From the NCBI RefSeq assembly GCF_040802235.1, contig NC_133166.1:9362001-9426000 (forward strand): a stretch of 64,000 nt of DNA, given 5' to 3'. The notes beneath the pieces were generated by a model that was not told the origin of the DNA, did not search any database, and was given only the letters and a program-made list of their open reading frames with translations. This document shows positions 30,380 to 42,849 of this stretch, in pieces. Position 1 is the stretch's first letter. Each line of letters begins with the position of its first letter. Origin of the DNA: Manis javanica. Lineage: Eukaryota > Chordata > Mammalia > Pholidota > Manidae. A program made the translations under genes and the position numbers.

Positions 30380-30740
30380 TGTATGGGAATTTTACAGAAA
30401 GGAACTGAGTCTTGGAGGAGTTACAAACAGGTAAAAATGCAAGAGGTGAATTTGAAGTGCAGGTTGGTCTTGTCATAAAAGCCATAATCTTTGTAGACAT
30501 GGAAAGTGGAAGTTCTGGATTGGCTTCCTGGGTCTGCTACTAAGCTGCCCAGCAGCTCTGGGCAACTAAGAGGTGCGAATGAGACAGTGGCTAGGGGGTG
30601 ACTTTGAGCTACACTCCACAGGTACAAGGCATCCCTGCCACTCATGTGAAATGAGAGCTCGGGGAGTGGAATGACTTGCTGGAGGACACACAGTAAGTGA
30701 ATGGTAGGACCAGGATTTCACCCTAGATCTGCTTGGCTTC
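30380..30740 (-). repeat. MIR SINE fragments, interrupted
   Basis: Reverse-orientation MIR pieces at 30,395-30,460 ('acagaaaggaactgagtctt') and 30,655-30,740 ('gacttgctggaggacacaca', 'gtaagtgaatggtaggacca') flank about 190 bp of other sequence. Confidence 0.5.
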
Positions 30741-31680
30741 AGAGAAAAAGAACACCTTTTTTCAGCAAAAAATTAATCATTGCAAAAGAACTGTGGTTTT
30801 ATGCTTCTCAAGTATATAAGGTGCAACTTTTTAGTGCTCTCATGAACATAACCTTCCAAGTACAAAATATAAAGCGCATCTATTCAGTCTTATACTTTAT
30901 ACCCTACAGCTTTTATACTTTCAACATGGACATCGGTGGGGTCAAGAAGCTGGGATGACATATGGGGACAGAAGGACAAGATTATGGCTCTCCAGCAAAG
31001 AAAGAAAGAATGGGAAAGATCAGGAAGACATGCTTAGAAACTATAACATCCTGACCGTCCTGTATAAGCAGAGCCCAGACTGGTTCACCCAATTCTGACA
31101 GAAAAGGATAAGAAATCCTCTTAGGAGACTAAGAGAAAGAAGCATAGGGCCAATTAATTAGGCCCTTCCTCCTGTGCACCGTAGATGGAAGATTTAATAT
31201 AAAGAATCTATTTCTCTCCTTTTGCCCCAGGGAATGATACAAATTTAAAATTTAACTATGTCTGAACTAAGGGAAGTTTAGACAAATGGATCAGGAGAAA
31301 CCAGTCACTGCCTTGCCCCCAATGTTGGCCTCCAAGGGGTGGGAATGTGATGGTTTAGATCATGGATCCCATCTCTACTGGCTGCTTTGGTTCACTGGAT
31401 GAATGCTTAACCTCCTTGAGCCCAGCTCCCCATCTATAAGCCAGACTCCTCAGAGGCTGCTAGGGAGGAAGAATTGAAAAGCCATCTCTCCTACTTCACA
31501 GAGAGGCTGACATAATATGTGGTGAAGTGATGATGGTTTGTATTAATTAACCTCTTCCCACATTGTAACTCTAGATCCTCTGACCAACCTTTGCCATTCC
31601 TGTTGTAAACTGCAAAGTCAGTGGAATGCAATGATGAATAAGTTCTAGGTACTTATTCAAGTAAAAGAAAGTAGAAAAAA
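30741..31680. other. Intergenic DNA
   Basis: A weak MIR-like stretch near 31,380-31,500 is the only hint of a repeat. Confidence 0.5.
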
Positions 31681-31684
31681 ATGC

Positions 31685-31960
31685 ACATAATAGTAATAAT
31701 GATAGTTAACGTTTATTAAGTGTCTTTGGTGTTCCAGTTACTTTTTTATGTATTATAGGTATATTAATAATTAAATCCTTACACAATCCTTAAGTGTAGA
31801 TTTAATATTAACCCATTTTAGAGATGATGCAATGAAAGAACAGAGTGGTTGCCCTAGGAAATGCTGGGGCTGGGATATTGACTCAGGCAGTGTGGTTCCA
31901 CAGCCTAGACATTTTACAACTACACTCAGGTGGCCATGTAATTTAATATGCAGCACAGGA
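31685..31960 (-). repeat. MIR SINE
   Basis: Reverse MIR: 'gttaacgtttattaagtgtc', 'ttagagatgatgcaatgaaa', 'gaacagagtggttgccctag', 'gctgggatattgactcaggc'. Confidence 0.75.
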
Positions 31961-32829
31961 CACTTTTGAGTTAGGGAAACAGGTAGAAATCCACAGCATT
32001 CCCAAGGCAAGCTAGGGTCGTCCTAGCTCTGCCACCTTCATAATAGTTTTTAACAGCATAAATGGATCTAAGAAACTGTGTTCTCCTTGTATGATAAGAT
32101 AGGGACACTAAGGCAAATCCATCCAGCGTTCCCCGTGTTGGTAGAACACCAGACTCCTTAGAATGGGCTTCACAGCCCCACCCCGAACAGATAATTTATG
32201 CCCACTTCTACTCAACCCCTTTGGAACCCCCTCCCAGAGGAACAGCTAATCTGATGGTCAAACCCAAATACACTTGACCAGGTTTCTTTGGTGGGAGGGG
32301 ACACCAAGGACATGAGCACACTGTCTTCCACTCCACTTTCAGCATTTGACTGAAGCAGAGGCTGCCATTTTCCTTTTACACTTCCTGTACCCAAGTGCAG
32401 CAGACCCTTTCCTCGGAGGCTGCTCCTGCCCCCCCTGTGCTCCCAATGTTCGCAGCTTAGACATGTGTCTGACTTGGGTAATAGACACAATCTTTGCCAT
32501 AAACTCACCTATTATACTGGAGGAAGAAGGAAGAAGCTCTGCTCAGATTTCCCATTCTAAGCTTTGTGGTCCAGCACAGTGTACCAAGAAGCCCTTCCCT
32601 GAGGACAATGGGACACATGCCCAGTGACCAACAGAACGGGTACTTTGTCCCCCAACTGCCTCTTGTTCCTTGTGAGCACAGCTCGCTCCACAGGGAACCC
32701 CAAAGTAGCTGAGGATGGAGGGTCATGTCCCCATCTTGGACCCCACCACCACTCATTCCTCAGAGCTCAAGTTAAAGGTCAGACTCGACTATTATATGTG
32801 TGGCATTAGCTCCTCCTGATATTGGTATG
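31961..32829. other. Intergenic DNA
   Basis: Short overlapping open frames on both strands at 32,212-32,756 have no recognisable protein similarity and are not called. Confidence 0.5.
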
Positions 32830-33045
32830 CTGTCATATACTTTTCCTTCCTATTTGTGGTTTTATTCCCATTTGTAATTTTATATTTATCTGGGAGAGAA
32901 TTTGATAAGTGTCTCATCTCCTTCATCATAGTATAAACTATGAAAAGTAAGAAGTGTTTACTTTGTTCTTTCACATATCTTTAGTGTCCGTTTCATGGTA
33001 AGTACTCAATAAATTTATGTTGAATGAATGAAGGGAGGAAGCAAG
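32830..33045 (+). repeat. L2 LINE 3' end
   Basis: Ends with 'tcatggtaagtactcaataa' and 'atttatgttgaatgaatga', the L2 terminus. Confidence 0.65.
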
Positions 33046-33464
33046 AACCAAAGAAGAAAGGAAGGGAGTTGAGCAACTTGTCAAAGGGCTGAAGTGTAAT
33101 TTTCTGCAATTCCTATGCTGTGATTGCAGAGCTTAGCAATATTTGGGTGAAAGTGAGGATTTTCCTGGACTTGCTTTCACAGGATAGATTACTGACTACT
33201 AATTGCTCCAGGACTCATTCAAGAGGTAAACAACTTACTGAAGTGAAAGAAGAAAGGATCTGAGGTAGTTAGTGCCAACTGAAATACTGTGCCTGCTGGA
33301 AGGGAATCAGGACAAAAGATTGACCTTTATCTCCTTGGCAGTTTCTGTGTAAGAAAAATACCATATCTGGTCCCTCTATATTCCATATTGCCCTGCAACA
33401 GCAGAGCATATTTTGCAAATATTTTCTCCTCATGTATTGTCAGCAAGTGCTTTTGGAAAAGAAA
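33046..33464. other. Intergenic DNA
   Basis: Nothing recognised. Confidence 0.5.
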
Positions 33465-33700
33465 ATAATACCATATACTTCCATGGTGCTTACTATATGC
33501 CAAGTATGAGTCTCAGCCACTTTACGTATATGAATATTTACCGCAACCTATAAGGTAAGTACTATTATTATCCATTTTAGGGAGGAGGGACTAGGCATAA
33601 CTAATATCTGACAGGCATGGGAATTATATTGGGAAATTATGAATGTTAGTTCCAGAGGCCATGCTCTTTGCTGCTATGGTGCCTTATTATGCTGATGCAG
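33465..33700 (-). repeat. MIR SINE
   Basis: 'tggtgcttactatatgccaa', 'agtactattattatccattt' and 'ccagaggccatgctctttgc' give a reverse-complement MIR. Confidence 0.75.
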
Positions 33701-34095
33701 ATAATGGGATAATGAGCTTTGTCTAGAGAAGGATCCACGCTTTGTCTGGAGGCAGAGGAAGAAGTCATTACTAAAAAAGAGACAAGAAGCTATCAGAAGA
33801 GAAAAATAACTATGGTGGGAGGATGAGAGTTACCAACCATGTGGGTTGGTTATAGAGAAAATATTCCTTGATATCAAGAGGGTGAGAGACCAGCATAATT
33901 TTTGAGAACAGCCATTTCATAGATGGAGGATTTTCAGAGTATCCACAGTTAAAAATAATTTTAAAGGTATCTCCTGTGTTCTAAGACTATATACTTCACT
34001 ATCACCCCCAAAACTTAGAGGTGATTTTTGAGAGGCATAGGAAAGCTTTGAATTTATTTAAACTGTATTTTTATAGGATGTCTGTTCATTTGCAT
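33701..34095. other. Intergenic DNA
   Basis: Nothing recognised. Confidence 0.5.
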
Positions 34096-34295
34096 TAACA
34101 TGAATTTGTTACCCTTGAGTTTCATATAAATTATCCCATCTTATCCATACAATGGAACTAAGAGGTAGATACCACCATGTCCATTTTGTAGATGAACAAA
34201 CAATGGATCAGAGAAGTTATATGTACTAGAGCTAGAATTTGAACTTAGACCTGGCTCTAAAAAGCCCTGCTCTCACTATGCCTACTACATCTATA
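34096..34295 (-). repeat. MIR SINE
   Basis: Reverse MIR: 'aggtagataccaccatgtcc', 'gatgaacaaacaatggatca', 'tagaatttgaacttagacct' and 'tgctctcactatgcc'. Confidence 0.7.
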
Positions 34296-34684
34296 CAAAT
34301 TGGTCTGTACAAGACCAAAGTCACACAAAGATCTAGAATATCACTCTCCCAACTTTGATTCTAGTGATCATACGGCTTCATTTATCCCCTACACCTCCCC
34401 TAAAATATATACTATGTGCACTCTTAGGACATGTAACACATAGAAAGAAGGGAAATTATGGACTGGAAAAAACTGATAACTTCCAAAAGAATTTCTCTAG
34501 AATGTTACTGATATTTGAACTTGAACCTCACCTTCCTCAAAAATGGAGATACATATATAAGATACATATGTGTGTGTGTATTTTTGCCACTCTTTGACCT
34601 TGCAGTGGAATGGAAGGCCATATACTATACTGATTGATATACTGATTGACAGCTTTGATTTGGGAAGGAGATACACATGGATGT

Positions 34685-34890
34685 AAGTACCAGTGTGCCT
34701 CTCGGTAACTATGTGATCATAGAAATCTCATTCAACCACTGTGGGTTTCAATTTTCTCATCAGTAAAAGAAGGATAATTATTCCTCCCTCAAAGGGTTGT
34801 GCTGGTTAAATAATATATGTAAAACACTTAACACAGCCCTGGCACCATAGAGAGCACAGAGTAGAAGATTGCTTTTATTACTTCTAATAA
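34685..34890 (+). repeat. MIR SINE
   Basis: Forward MIR: 'gtttcaattttctcatcagt', 'attattcctccctcaaaggg', 'ttgtgctggttaaataatat' and 'aacacagccctggcacc'. Confidence 0.8.
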
Positions 34891-34984
34891 AACGCTCCAT
34901 TGTCATCAGAATTAATTGAACTTCTCTCAGTACAATCACAGAAAGCAGTGGCCAAAATCTTTGGCCTCAGCATGTAAAGAACCC

Positions 34985-35110
34985 TGAATCATTTGGTCAT
35001 AAAGTCACTCATCTCATCTAACAGTACAATTGGGAAAGTCATTTCCTTCTTTGTGTCTTCATTTTTTAATCTATAATAGACTAGTATGACGTGTTAAGCA
35101 ACAGTTTCTG
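34985..35110 (+). repeat. MIR-like fragment
   Basis: 'gggaaagtcatttccttctt' and 'gtgtcttcattttttaatct' follow the MIR core. Confidence 0.5.
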
Positions 35111-35629
35111 TGTTCAGTTCCAACTTTAAAATACCAGTTCTTACATGTCAACTGCACCCTCTTTAAATCTTAAGAACAGTGATTTTTGAGACTAAGTCCT
35201 CAACAGGCCATTATGGTTGCAAGTGTACAGACACAGGACATTCTACCCTAATAAATAATTTGTGATTCCATCCAAAGTTGTAACTTCAATTTCCTCCCAA
35301 GGAGGAAACATTTTCTTCCAGATCCTAAGGGAAGAGGAGGGGTTAGTAGCCTGCAAGAGCAATTAGATTTAGCTCTGATTTCCTCCCACCAAATGGCCAC
35401 ACAAGGAGATGCCACAGTAGTCAGGTGAATCCTGCTCTGGGGATGAAGACACATACAAATGATCTTGGGAGCAACTCCAGACCTGTAATGTAATCCAAGA
35501 ATAAATACTACAACTGGGCTGGCCACACTATTTAACAATGCAGAGCAGTTACCTACACAATTCTTTCCATTTCTCACAGAAAACTCAATCTCATAAGTGA
35601 CTTATTTGCAGAATGATTCGTTTCATTTA

Positions 35630-35780
35630 TGGATTCAAATACCTTTACCAAATGCCTACCAATGTCCTAGATGTTAACTACATAGGAAAAATGAAAATAC
35701 CATTTTTGCCCTCAAGGTTAGTGAGCAAGACAGCCTACAGACATGATACCAGTGTGATAAGGCGATGAAGTACTTCGAAA
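35630..35780 (+). repeat. L2-like LINE fragment
   Basis: 'accaaatgcctaccaatgtc', 'gccctcaaggttagtgagca' and 'cagtgtgataaggcgatgaa' fit the L2 3' region. Confidence 0.5.
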
Positions 35781-36714
35781 ACCCCCAGACATGTTTGAGG
35801 AACAAGATGGCAGTGTGCACACCAGCTCTGGGGGTGGGAGCAGCTCTGATTTTTAGAATTTGTTGGTTTCTGTAGTGTAAAAACCCCCACCAAGACTTAC
35901 TTCAAGCCATTACCAAGACATCGCTAAACACAGAGTTGGGCAAAGGGATGCATAATTAGCTCTTAGAAGCCAGTGCACCCTGGCAGTACAGGGCAGATTC
36001 CTAGAAGCACCAACAGAGGCTTTCTTGTGTGTTTGACATTTCAACTAAGAGTTTTCTAAACAGAAAGATTCTCCCAAAAATCCAGGTAACTCAGAACCCA
36101 CAGTATTTATTAAATTCCAAGCAGGAAATCTGGACCAACCTAAGCTCAGAAGGCTCTTTTGTCATTGGGGGGCAGAGATGCTTGCCTGCTGGATTCCGCC
36201 TGTGTTTACCTGTGTCTGGAAGAGTGTTTAGCACTCTGGAGTGGTGTGTTTGCTCAGATTATCAGCCACATGCCCTTGGAATAAAGATTCAGTGAACCTG
36301 CTGTCAGAAGAGTTTCCCCTGAGGTGGCAGAATGAAATCAACATGTTTGGTGGAATACAGTTAAATCAATGAGCAGTGATGTTTTAACACATCTCAGAAA
36401 CTGCCAAGAAATCTGACCCAGGCTTTAGAACATCACAAAAGCCAAACTTTTCCTGTTTTATAGAGCAATTCAAGGATATTGAAGGAGTTATTCCTGAAAT
36501 TAGCTCCTCTGTAGAGAGTTTAATGCCTTGGTCTAACCATCTCTAAATGAGGCAGAGCCCTTTTGCTTCCCCAGTACATCTTCCTTGAATGGGTCTTTAA
36601 GAAGAATAGACCCAATGCCATGTGAGATGAGCAATTCAATAAATAAATAAGTTTTCTGTTCCATGAACCAAACATTTGGGGAACACTGTTTGGTGGGCTT
36701 CTTTAGTGCAGGCC
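35781..36714. other. Intergenic DNA
   Basis: Nothing recognised. Confidence 0.5.
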
Positions 36715-36970
36715 TTTAATCTGCATTCATTCTGACTTGCTTATTGAGACATATTAAGCTATATTTCAGACAATGTGCCAAGCACTTTAAATCTGTTACC
36801 TCGTTAAACCTTTTCATTATATTTGTGAAATAGATGTTATCATTTTTCTGAGGATGCAACTGATAATCATAAAATTGAAATATCATGCTCAAGGTCATAA
36901 ACCCAATGGGAGATCTTGAATCCAAACCTCCCTGACTTCGGACGGAGTCCATGCCTTTAAACTTGTTGCT
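36715..36970 (-). repeat. MIR SINE
   Basis: Reverse MIR: 'gacaatgtgccaagcacttt', 'tctgaggatgcaactgataa', 'tgctcaaggtcataaaccca' and 'gaatccaaacctccctgact'. A minus-strand open frame of 123 codons across it is incidental. Confidence 0.7.
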
Positions 36971-37234
36971 GAACCCTCCTACACTGTGAATCTCTAGCTG
37001 TGGGGCAGTGTATGCACTATATCCTAAATATATTTGAGGATTAAATGATTTTCCATAGAGTTTTTTTGCTGTACCAGGGTTCAACACAATCGTTTCGTGA
37101 AGTACTGCATCACAGGAGCATTAACTTCCATGGATACGAAGCAAAGAACAAGTGAGGGAATCTTCGTAACAAAAGTTGAAAATTATGGTACAGCTATAAG
37201 AAATATAAGTAACAAAAGTAATATAGTGTGGCAA

Positions 37235-37372
37235 GGATGGTGTCATGGAAAAAGTATTCAATTCAGAGTGTGAAGAGGTGGATTTCTATCCTGGGAACAT
37301 TACTGGTACAACCTTGAACAAGTCATTTCACCTCTTAGAACTTCAGTCTTCTCTGCAAAGTGACTGTGTCAC
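37235..37372 (+). repeat. MIR SINE fragment
   Basis: 'attcaattcagagtgtgaag', 'ccttgaacaagtcatttcac' and 'ctcttagaacttcagtcttc' follow the MIR core. Confidence 0.65.
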
Positions 37373-37939
37373 ATGAAAGTGTCTCCCAGCTACTTGGCGT
37401 TGGATTCAATCAGACACAAGCATCTGTGCCCCCCAGTATGCATGATCCTCTGTGAAAGTGCCATTGTGCTACTTCTCAGGATGTTTTATGCAGTTGGCAT
37501 TTCTGAAAAGTGGAGAATATGCTACACGGACCAATGCTGCAAATGTGCCCTCCCTCTGGTCAAAGAATACCCTTGCTGTGTGCTATAAAAGCAGGAGATT
37601 CCCTAACCTCAGAGCTCCTTTTTTGTGGTGCACCCCCACTGAGTATGAAGGCTCCGCCTGGTTCTCTTTGTTGTTATGTGGAATTTAGGGACAGCAGAAC
37701 TGGTGCGACTATGCTACTGCTCCCGTTACTGATTTCACAGCAGATGATAAAGCCCTTTGTTTCTGACCCCAGAGTCTTGTGTTTTCTATCAGCACCCAAG
37801 CAACTATGTAAGGCTAGCTTTTCTGCACTGTCAAACTTATTCAAGTTGTGTAAAATCCTAACAGATGGCATCATGAGGGAGCCCATGGTACCCCCCTAAA
37901 CTTAGTAGAATAAAGAGAAACCATGAAGTATAGTATGCA
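37373..37939. other. Intergenic DNA with overlapping short open frames
   Basis: Three plus-strand frames up to 129 codons (37,373-37,899) overlap. They show no domain, signal peptide or splice structure that I can support. The segment may be a decayed repeat. Confidence 0.45.
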
Positions 37940-38160
37940 ACTGTTTCTTGTATCATTTACTCCTTCATTCTTTCAACAGACACATTTTGAGTGAATACCC
38001 TGAGTCTGTCCCTAATCAATAAATGATGTAGATGAGACAACCCATTTTCAGCAAGCTCTTCATGGACTATAACCAATCAAGTCTATAATCAGCAATTAAG
38101 CAATTGCTGAAATTACAAGCATGTTCTTAAACAGATTCACAAAATACCAAAATAAAAGGT
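37940..38160 (+). repeat. L2-like LINE fragment
   Basis: 'tcattctttcaacagacaca' followed by 'gagtgaataccctgagtctg' resembles the L2 3' region. Confidence 0.45.
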
Positions 38161-38281
38161 AAGTTCTGTAGAGGTTCCCCCCAAATTGAATAATTTATAA
38201 AAGAGGAAAGATGCTGAGATTGTCTTTGACATAATTAGATCATGTATGTGCGGGTATCTGGCACTGTGTAAATAGGGAGAA

Positions 38282-38314
38282 ATCCCTATTGCTTTCTCCA
38301 AAAAGGAAGAAAGA
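38282..38314 (+). repeat. 33-bp dispersed exact repeat, copy 1
   Basis: The 33-mer starting 'atccctattgctttctccaa' recurs exactly at 38,980. Flanks differ, so it is a short copied segment and not a long duplication. Confidence 0.9.
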
Positions 38315-38859
38315 CCCCTTATAAGTCCTCAGTAATTCTTTCCTGAATCTTAAATTCAGGCAGCCTCTGTCTCTGCATCTATCACTTTCAGTTTTGTTTA
38401 GAAACCAGATGCAGGTGAACTAATATTTCCTATCCCAAACAGACAGAATATTACAGTTCATTCAAAATGTAACAAAATGACACTATATTTGAAAGAGCAG
38501 TCAAGCCATTTATGGCTATGAAATTACCTGTGCTCTGAACAGAGAAATCACACAAAACAACAGGAACTTTGGAATGTCCCTGGGAGATATTAAGGTTTTT
38601 AAAGTTTAATTGTAGTGAATTTTAGAGGAGCAGAAAAGGAGAGAAATTATATCGTGCTGTGAAGAGAACTGTTTACCTCGCTTCTCAGATGGCAAGGCCA
38701 GCATGTTCCAAGCCCTGAATGTTGCTCTGTGATTTTCCCCAGGCCAGTTTATTATACAGGTGACTGCTATATAGCTCTTATTATTGTGGCCAAGGCACTT
38801 ATAAAATGTAGACAATGTTCTCAAGAATACTGCTCAAAGAATATGTCTGTGAAGTTGTT

Positions 38860-38935
38860 CATTTATCAATCCATTCAATAAATATTTATTGAGTTCCTAT
38901 TATATGCCAGGCAATACATGAGGTGCTACGTAATT
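38860..38935 (+). repeat. L2 LINE 3' fragment
   Basis: 'ccattcaataaatatttatt' then 'gagttcctattatatgccag' is typical L2 sequence. Confidence 0.65.
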
Positions 38936-38979
38936 GTTTGCAGTGTGTTTGAATGTAAGTTTAGGTCTGTAATTATAGC

Positions 38980-39012
38980 ATCCCTATTGCTTTCTCCAAA
39001 AAGGAAGAAAGA
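38980..39012 (+). repeat. 33-bp dispersed exact repeat, copy 2
   Basis: Exact copy of 38,282-38,314, 698 bp away in the same orientation. Confidence 0.9.
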
Positions 39013-40849
39013 GTCATAGCATCTAGAGATACACCAAAGTGGCTCTGACAGTAGGAAAGCAGTCCACAGAAATGTCCCCTGCCCAGTGGTCACTGGCCGT
39101 GTCTACTCCTTGTTAATCCTGTTCCCTCAACTTTGTCATCCTTTCTCTCTCTACACCTCTTAACACTTACTGGGTTCAAGCTTCTTTTTCCAATTAAACT
39201 CAACTCTTAGCAAAGAGCCCAGCAAACCTCTTCAGAATAAATTTAAGGGAATAGTTACCCTCAACAATAATCAAGGAGGATATTCTCAGTTTGACAAAAC
39301 TTAATCTCCAAGTTGTCTGAAAGAAAATTCTTACTCTGGGATTTTAAGCACAGGAGTAGGGACTAAGACCTCACTAACTCAGCAGCCTTGAGGCCACCCA
39401 TTTCCTAGCCTGTGGAAAAACTTCCTAGTCAGTCAAGGCTTCATGTCGTTTGAGACTAAATTAAGCCAGGTATCTACTGATGAAATGAGTGAAACCTAAG
39501 CATTCAAAGCTTAAATAAGCTTCCTGTGTTTCTTTTTCCCGCAAAGCAGCCATGGAGAAGGTGACCTGTTAGAACATTGCCAGAGTGAACTAAGCATGCT
39601 TGGTTCTGGGCTAGTTAGCAGTGCCTCTGGCAGCAGAGCAGAGCAGGTGACCCAGACAGCCAGGCAAGTAACAAATGGCTTTTCACAGCTGGCCATGCAA
39701 ATACAGAGCTGCTATCTTTTTTATTGCTATAAAAGTGTAATCACATATACTGGTATAAAAAAAATGTCACCTCCACAATTACATTTACCGGCCATTAAAT
39801 AGTTATTGCTTTGCTTGTACCAAAGCGGTCAAGTTGCATTTCTTGCTTTATTGGGTTTTTTATTTCCTCTAATGGCGAAGCATGCTTTTCTTGGAAGAGA
39901 CTTTGTAGCTCAAACAGTGTGCCCTGTTGGTCGTTAAAAAGCTCTATAAGGAATGGAAACAGAGAAAACAAAGCTGGGAAGCGTGACGGTGGTGCTGCAG
40001 CTCCCAACCAGAAGGCCAAGGATTTCAGGGGGCTGCAGTTATTCCAGGGGCCACAGAATCCATCTGTGTCCCAACCATTGTCACAGCCTGTTTCGGTGTC
40101 TCACACCAACGTCTGACAGACATGTGAGGCATAAAACATTGATTTCAGAACAGTGTTGTATTTATAGTGGCTTCCTGTCATTAATTATAATACAGTAGAG
40201 CATGACATTTTTTATATGCATAAGAGGGCTTCATTCGTGAAACCACAAAGAACCACTGGCATCATTATCTACACAGTTTAATATAATTAAAGCTTATATA
40301 AGATAGCCTTCAAAAAAAGAGCTTATAAGGAGTACAGCTCTTCTCAGAGTAATGGTCATGTCAAAATGTAAATTTTCAGCACCTTGGGACTTCATTTGAA
40401 ATGACAGTGGCTCTTTATAGGCACAAACTAGAAAGTAACTCAATTTTGGCCATATTCACAACTCCACGGATTTTCTCAAGGGAAATGGTTATGAATAAAG
40501 AATGCTCTGCCAAAACAAAAACTTCAGGAGGTAGGACATCAACAGAAAATGTCACCCTGCTCAAGCTTGTAAATGAGAAGGACATTCTCTGCTGATGTGG
40601 CAAGACTAACAACCCCAGAAATAGGACTAAGGTGAGCAGTTAGCAGCAACCCCTTGGCAACCCCTTACTGTGACTCCAGCCCTGAGCCCGAGACCCATTC
40701 TCATTCTTTAAAAGGTAGACTTCGAAGTCAAACAACCACCTTCAGGACAGCACTTCCCTTGCTGAATGTAATGCCAAAAAAAGATCCCAATAAGAAAGGT
40801 TTTTTATATAGATTATATTAATACTCAATAGCAAATAACCTTTTCTTTC
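39013..40849. other. Repeat-poor intergenic DNA
   Basis: No transposon signature over 1.8 kb. The part at 39,700-40,130 keeps several CpGs and homeodomain-like TAAT/ATTA motifs and could be conserved noncoding sequence; this cannot be told from one genome. Confidence 0.4.
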
Positions 40850-41085
40850 AATCATTCATCATCACCACCACCATCACTTACTGTTCACTACATACCGTGC
40901 ACTGTTCTAAGTCCTTTGTTGTTAAGTGACAACCCAATAATACATACACATTTATAAACATAAATAAATATGTATATTATTTTAGGCACATATTGTCTTT
41001 ATTTCCCACATAAGAAAAAGTGCCCAACGTCACATAGCTAGTAAATATCCTAACCAGAATTGAAACAAAATGAATACAAATCTCC
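40850..41085 (-). repeat. MIR SINE
   Basis: Reverse MIR: 'ttcactacataccgtgcact', 'gttctaagtcctttgttgtt', 'gcccaacgtcacatagctag' and 'taaccagaattgaaac'. Confidence 0.7.
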
Positions 41086-41224
41086 TTTATTACCCATCAT
41101 ATCTAAATTGGAAATTATTAAATTTATTCTCCCCTGTATCCATGTTACATTTCAAACACAAGAATCTTACAGAGTAAATCAGAGAAACACATGGAAGACT
41201 GCCACCTGAGAAGAATGATTAAAA

Positions 41225-41300
41225 GGTTTATATATTCACTCATCAGCATTTACTGAGCAACTACTATGTGTTAGGTACTATTTTAGATGATGAAGACTGA
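41225..41300 (+). repeat. L2 LINE 3' fragment
   Basis: 'tattcactcatcagcattta' then 'ctgagcaactactatgtgtt' is the L2 pattern. Confidence 0.6.
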
Positions 41301-41304
41301 AAAA

Positions 41305-41475
41305 AATGAAACCTGCTGTTGGAGATGACTCAGATCTGATCTTGAAATTAGAGCTCATTTCCTGATTTGCACATGTAATTGTGAAGGAATCACTTCATCT
41401 TTCTTTGGGCTGCAGTTTCTTCATCCTTCAGTCAGGGATGATAGTCTCACCTCCCCGGGCTGGCCTACGGGAAAC
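41305..41475 (+). repeat. MIR SINE fragment
   Basis: 'tgtgaaggaatcacttcatc', 'tgcagtttcttcatccttca' and 'ggatgatagtctcacctcc' follow MIR. Confidence 0.65.
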
Positions 41476-41594
41476 CTGGGATCCAGTGAGACCAGTACCA
41501 CTGTGGCTGATACGGCCTTGAGGGATCTCATCTCTGCCACTGTCTTCATGCTCTTTGGCAACACTGGTGCTGACAGAGCCCCGCACACATATTG

Positions 41595-41925
41595 CATGGA
41601 TGACTCTCTCAGCTCCTTCAAGTTCTGCTCAAATGTCACCTTTGAAGGGAGCCAACAGTGATCAGAGAACAACACCTGTCCTTTCTCTCACTCTAGCACC
41701 CTTAGTGCAACTTCTCCTAACTAGCCCTATCTTTTTCTCCACAGTATTTATCACTTTTTAACATGCCATATAATTTAGTGATTTATTATATTATCCATTC
41801 CTCCCTTTCCAAGGGAGTAGAAATTTTTGTCCATTTTATTCACTCATGGATCCCAAGGGCCTACCAAAGCTCCTAGCTCCTAATCACTACTCCATTAATA
41901 TAGGTTAAACAAATGAAGAGATACA
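41595..41925 (+). repeat. L2 LINE fragment
   Basis: 'tccttcaagttctgctcaaa', 'tgtcacctttgaagggagcc', 'ctccacagtatttatcactt' and 'tttattcactcatggatccc' are in L2 order. Confidence 0.7.
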
Positions 41926-42449
41926 AAGTTTGCATAGTGCTTGGCATTTATTCCTCAAAAAATTGTTAAAATATGTCCCCTTTCTTCAAGAAGCTCACAG
42001 AATTAAAAAAAAAAACAATCTGAAGACATTTTTCAGAAAAACATTTTTTTGGGTTGCAAAGTTTTCTCTGCTTAACACAGAAAACCCTTTTCAGTTTGAT
42101 TGGCATTTACATTTTTCCACACACACAGCGTGTACCTTTCCTCATGACAGGTTTTCTGGAGATTGGTTCTGTTCATGCTGGGCTTTTGGCCAATTTTTCC
42201 ATATGCTGGGCAGTGACAGGTTGGAGGAGCTAACCACTCTGAGATCTAGTGCTCCTGAGAACAGCCATGGTCATCCACAAAGTAATCCTTAGACATTTAT
42301 GTTTCTGGGCCTTACTCTGTTCTCAGTATGCTGGGGGTGGGAAAAAAGACCAGAGGGGTACAGAAAAAAAGGTAGGATATGACAGTAGCTTCAAGGAGTG
42401 CCCTTTATGGGATGCTTTCAGATATTCAAAAGTAGTTTTATATGGAAAA

Positions 42450-42645
42450 ATCCTAATGTTTAAATCATGGCTCTACCATTCATCAGCCTAGTATGAGCTT
42501 GTACAAATGACTTTACTACTGTGAGCTTTGAATTCATTGCCTGAAAAAGAGAAGATAATATTACCTCATAGGATCATGTGAGGGGAAAATGATGCTTTAA
42601 AAAAATGGGATACTCAGAGTAGTGCTTAGAATATGTCAATAGTGC
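42450..42645 (+). repeat. MIR SINE
   Basis: 'aaatcatggctctaccattc', 'aatgactttactactgtgag' and 'gataatattacctcatagga' follow forward MIR. Confidence 0.75.
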
Positions 42646-42849
42646 TGAAACATCTTAACTTTACATCAAACATCATCAGACAAAAGTATGTGTAATAAGT
42701 ATAACCATCAAGGGTTAAATGAACATAAGTGCACTGGAATCAGAGAATTAACACTGGCTATAGTAATCAAGGAGAACTTTTCTTTACTCTTTTATTTATT
42801 TGCTAAACATATAGTGAGAGCTGCTTTCCTGGTAAGGTCCTTCTCAGTA

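Noticed and set aside
37373..37899. Overlapping open frames up to 129 codons as an exon
   Set aside because: Three frames are open at once, which fits chance in GC-richer sequence; no similarity recognised.
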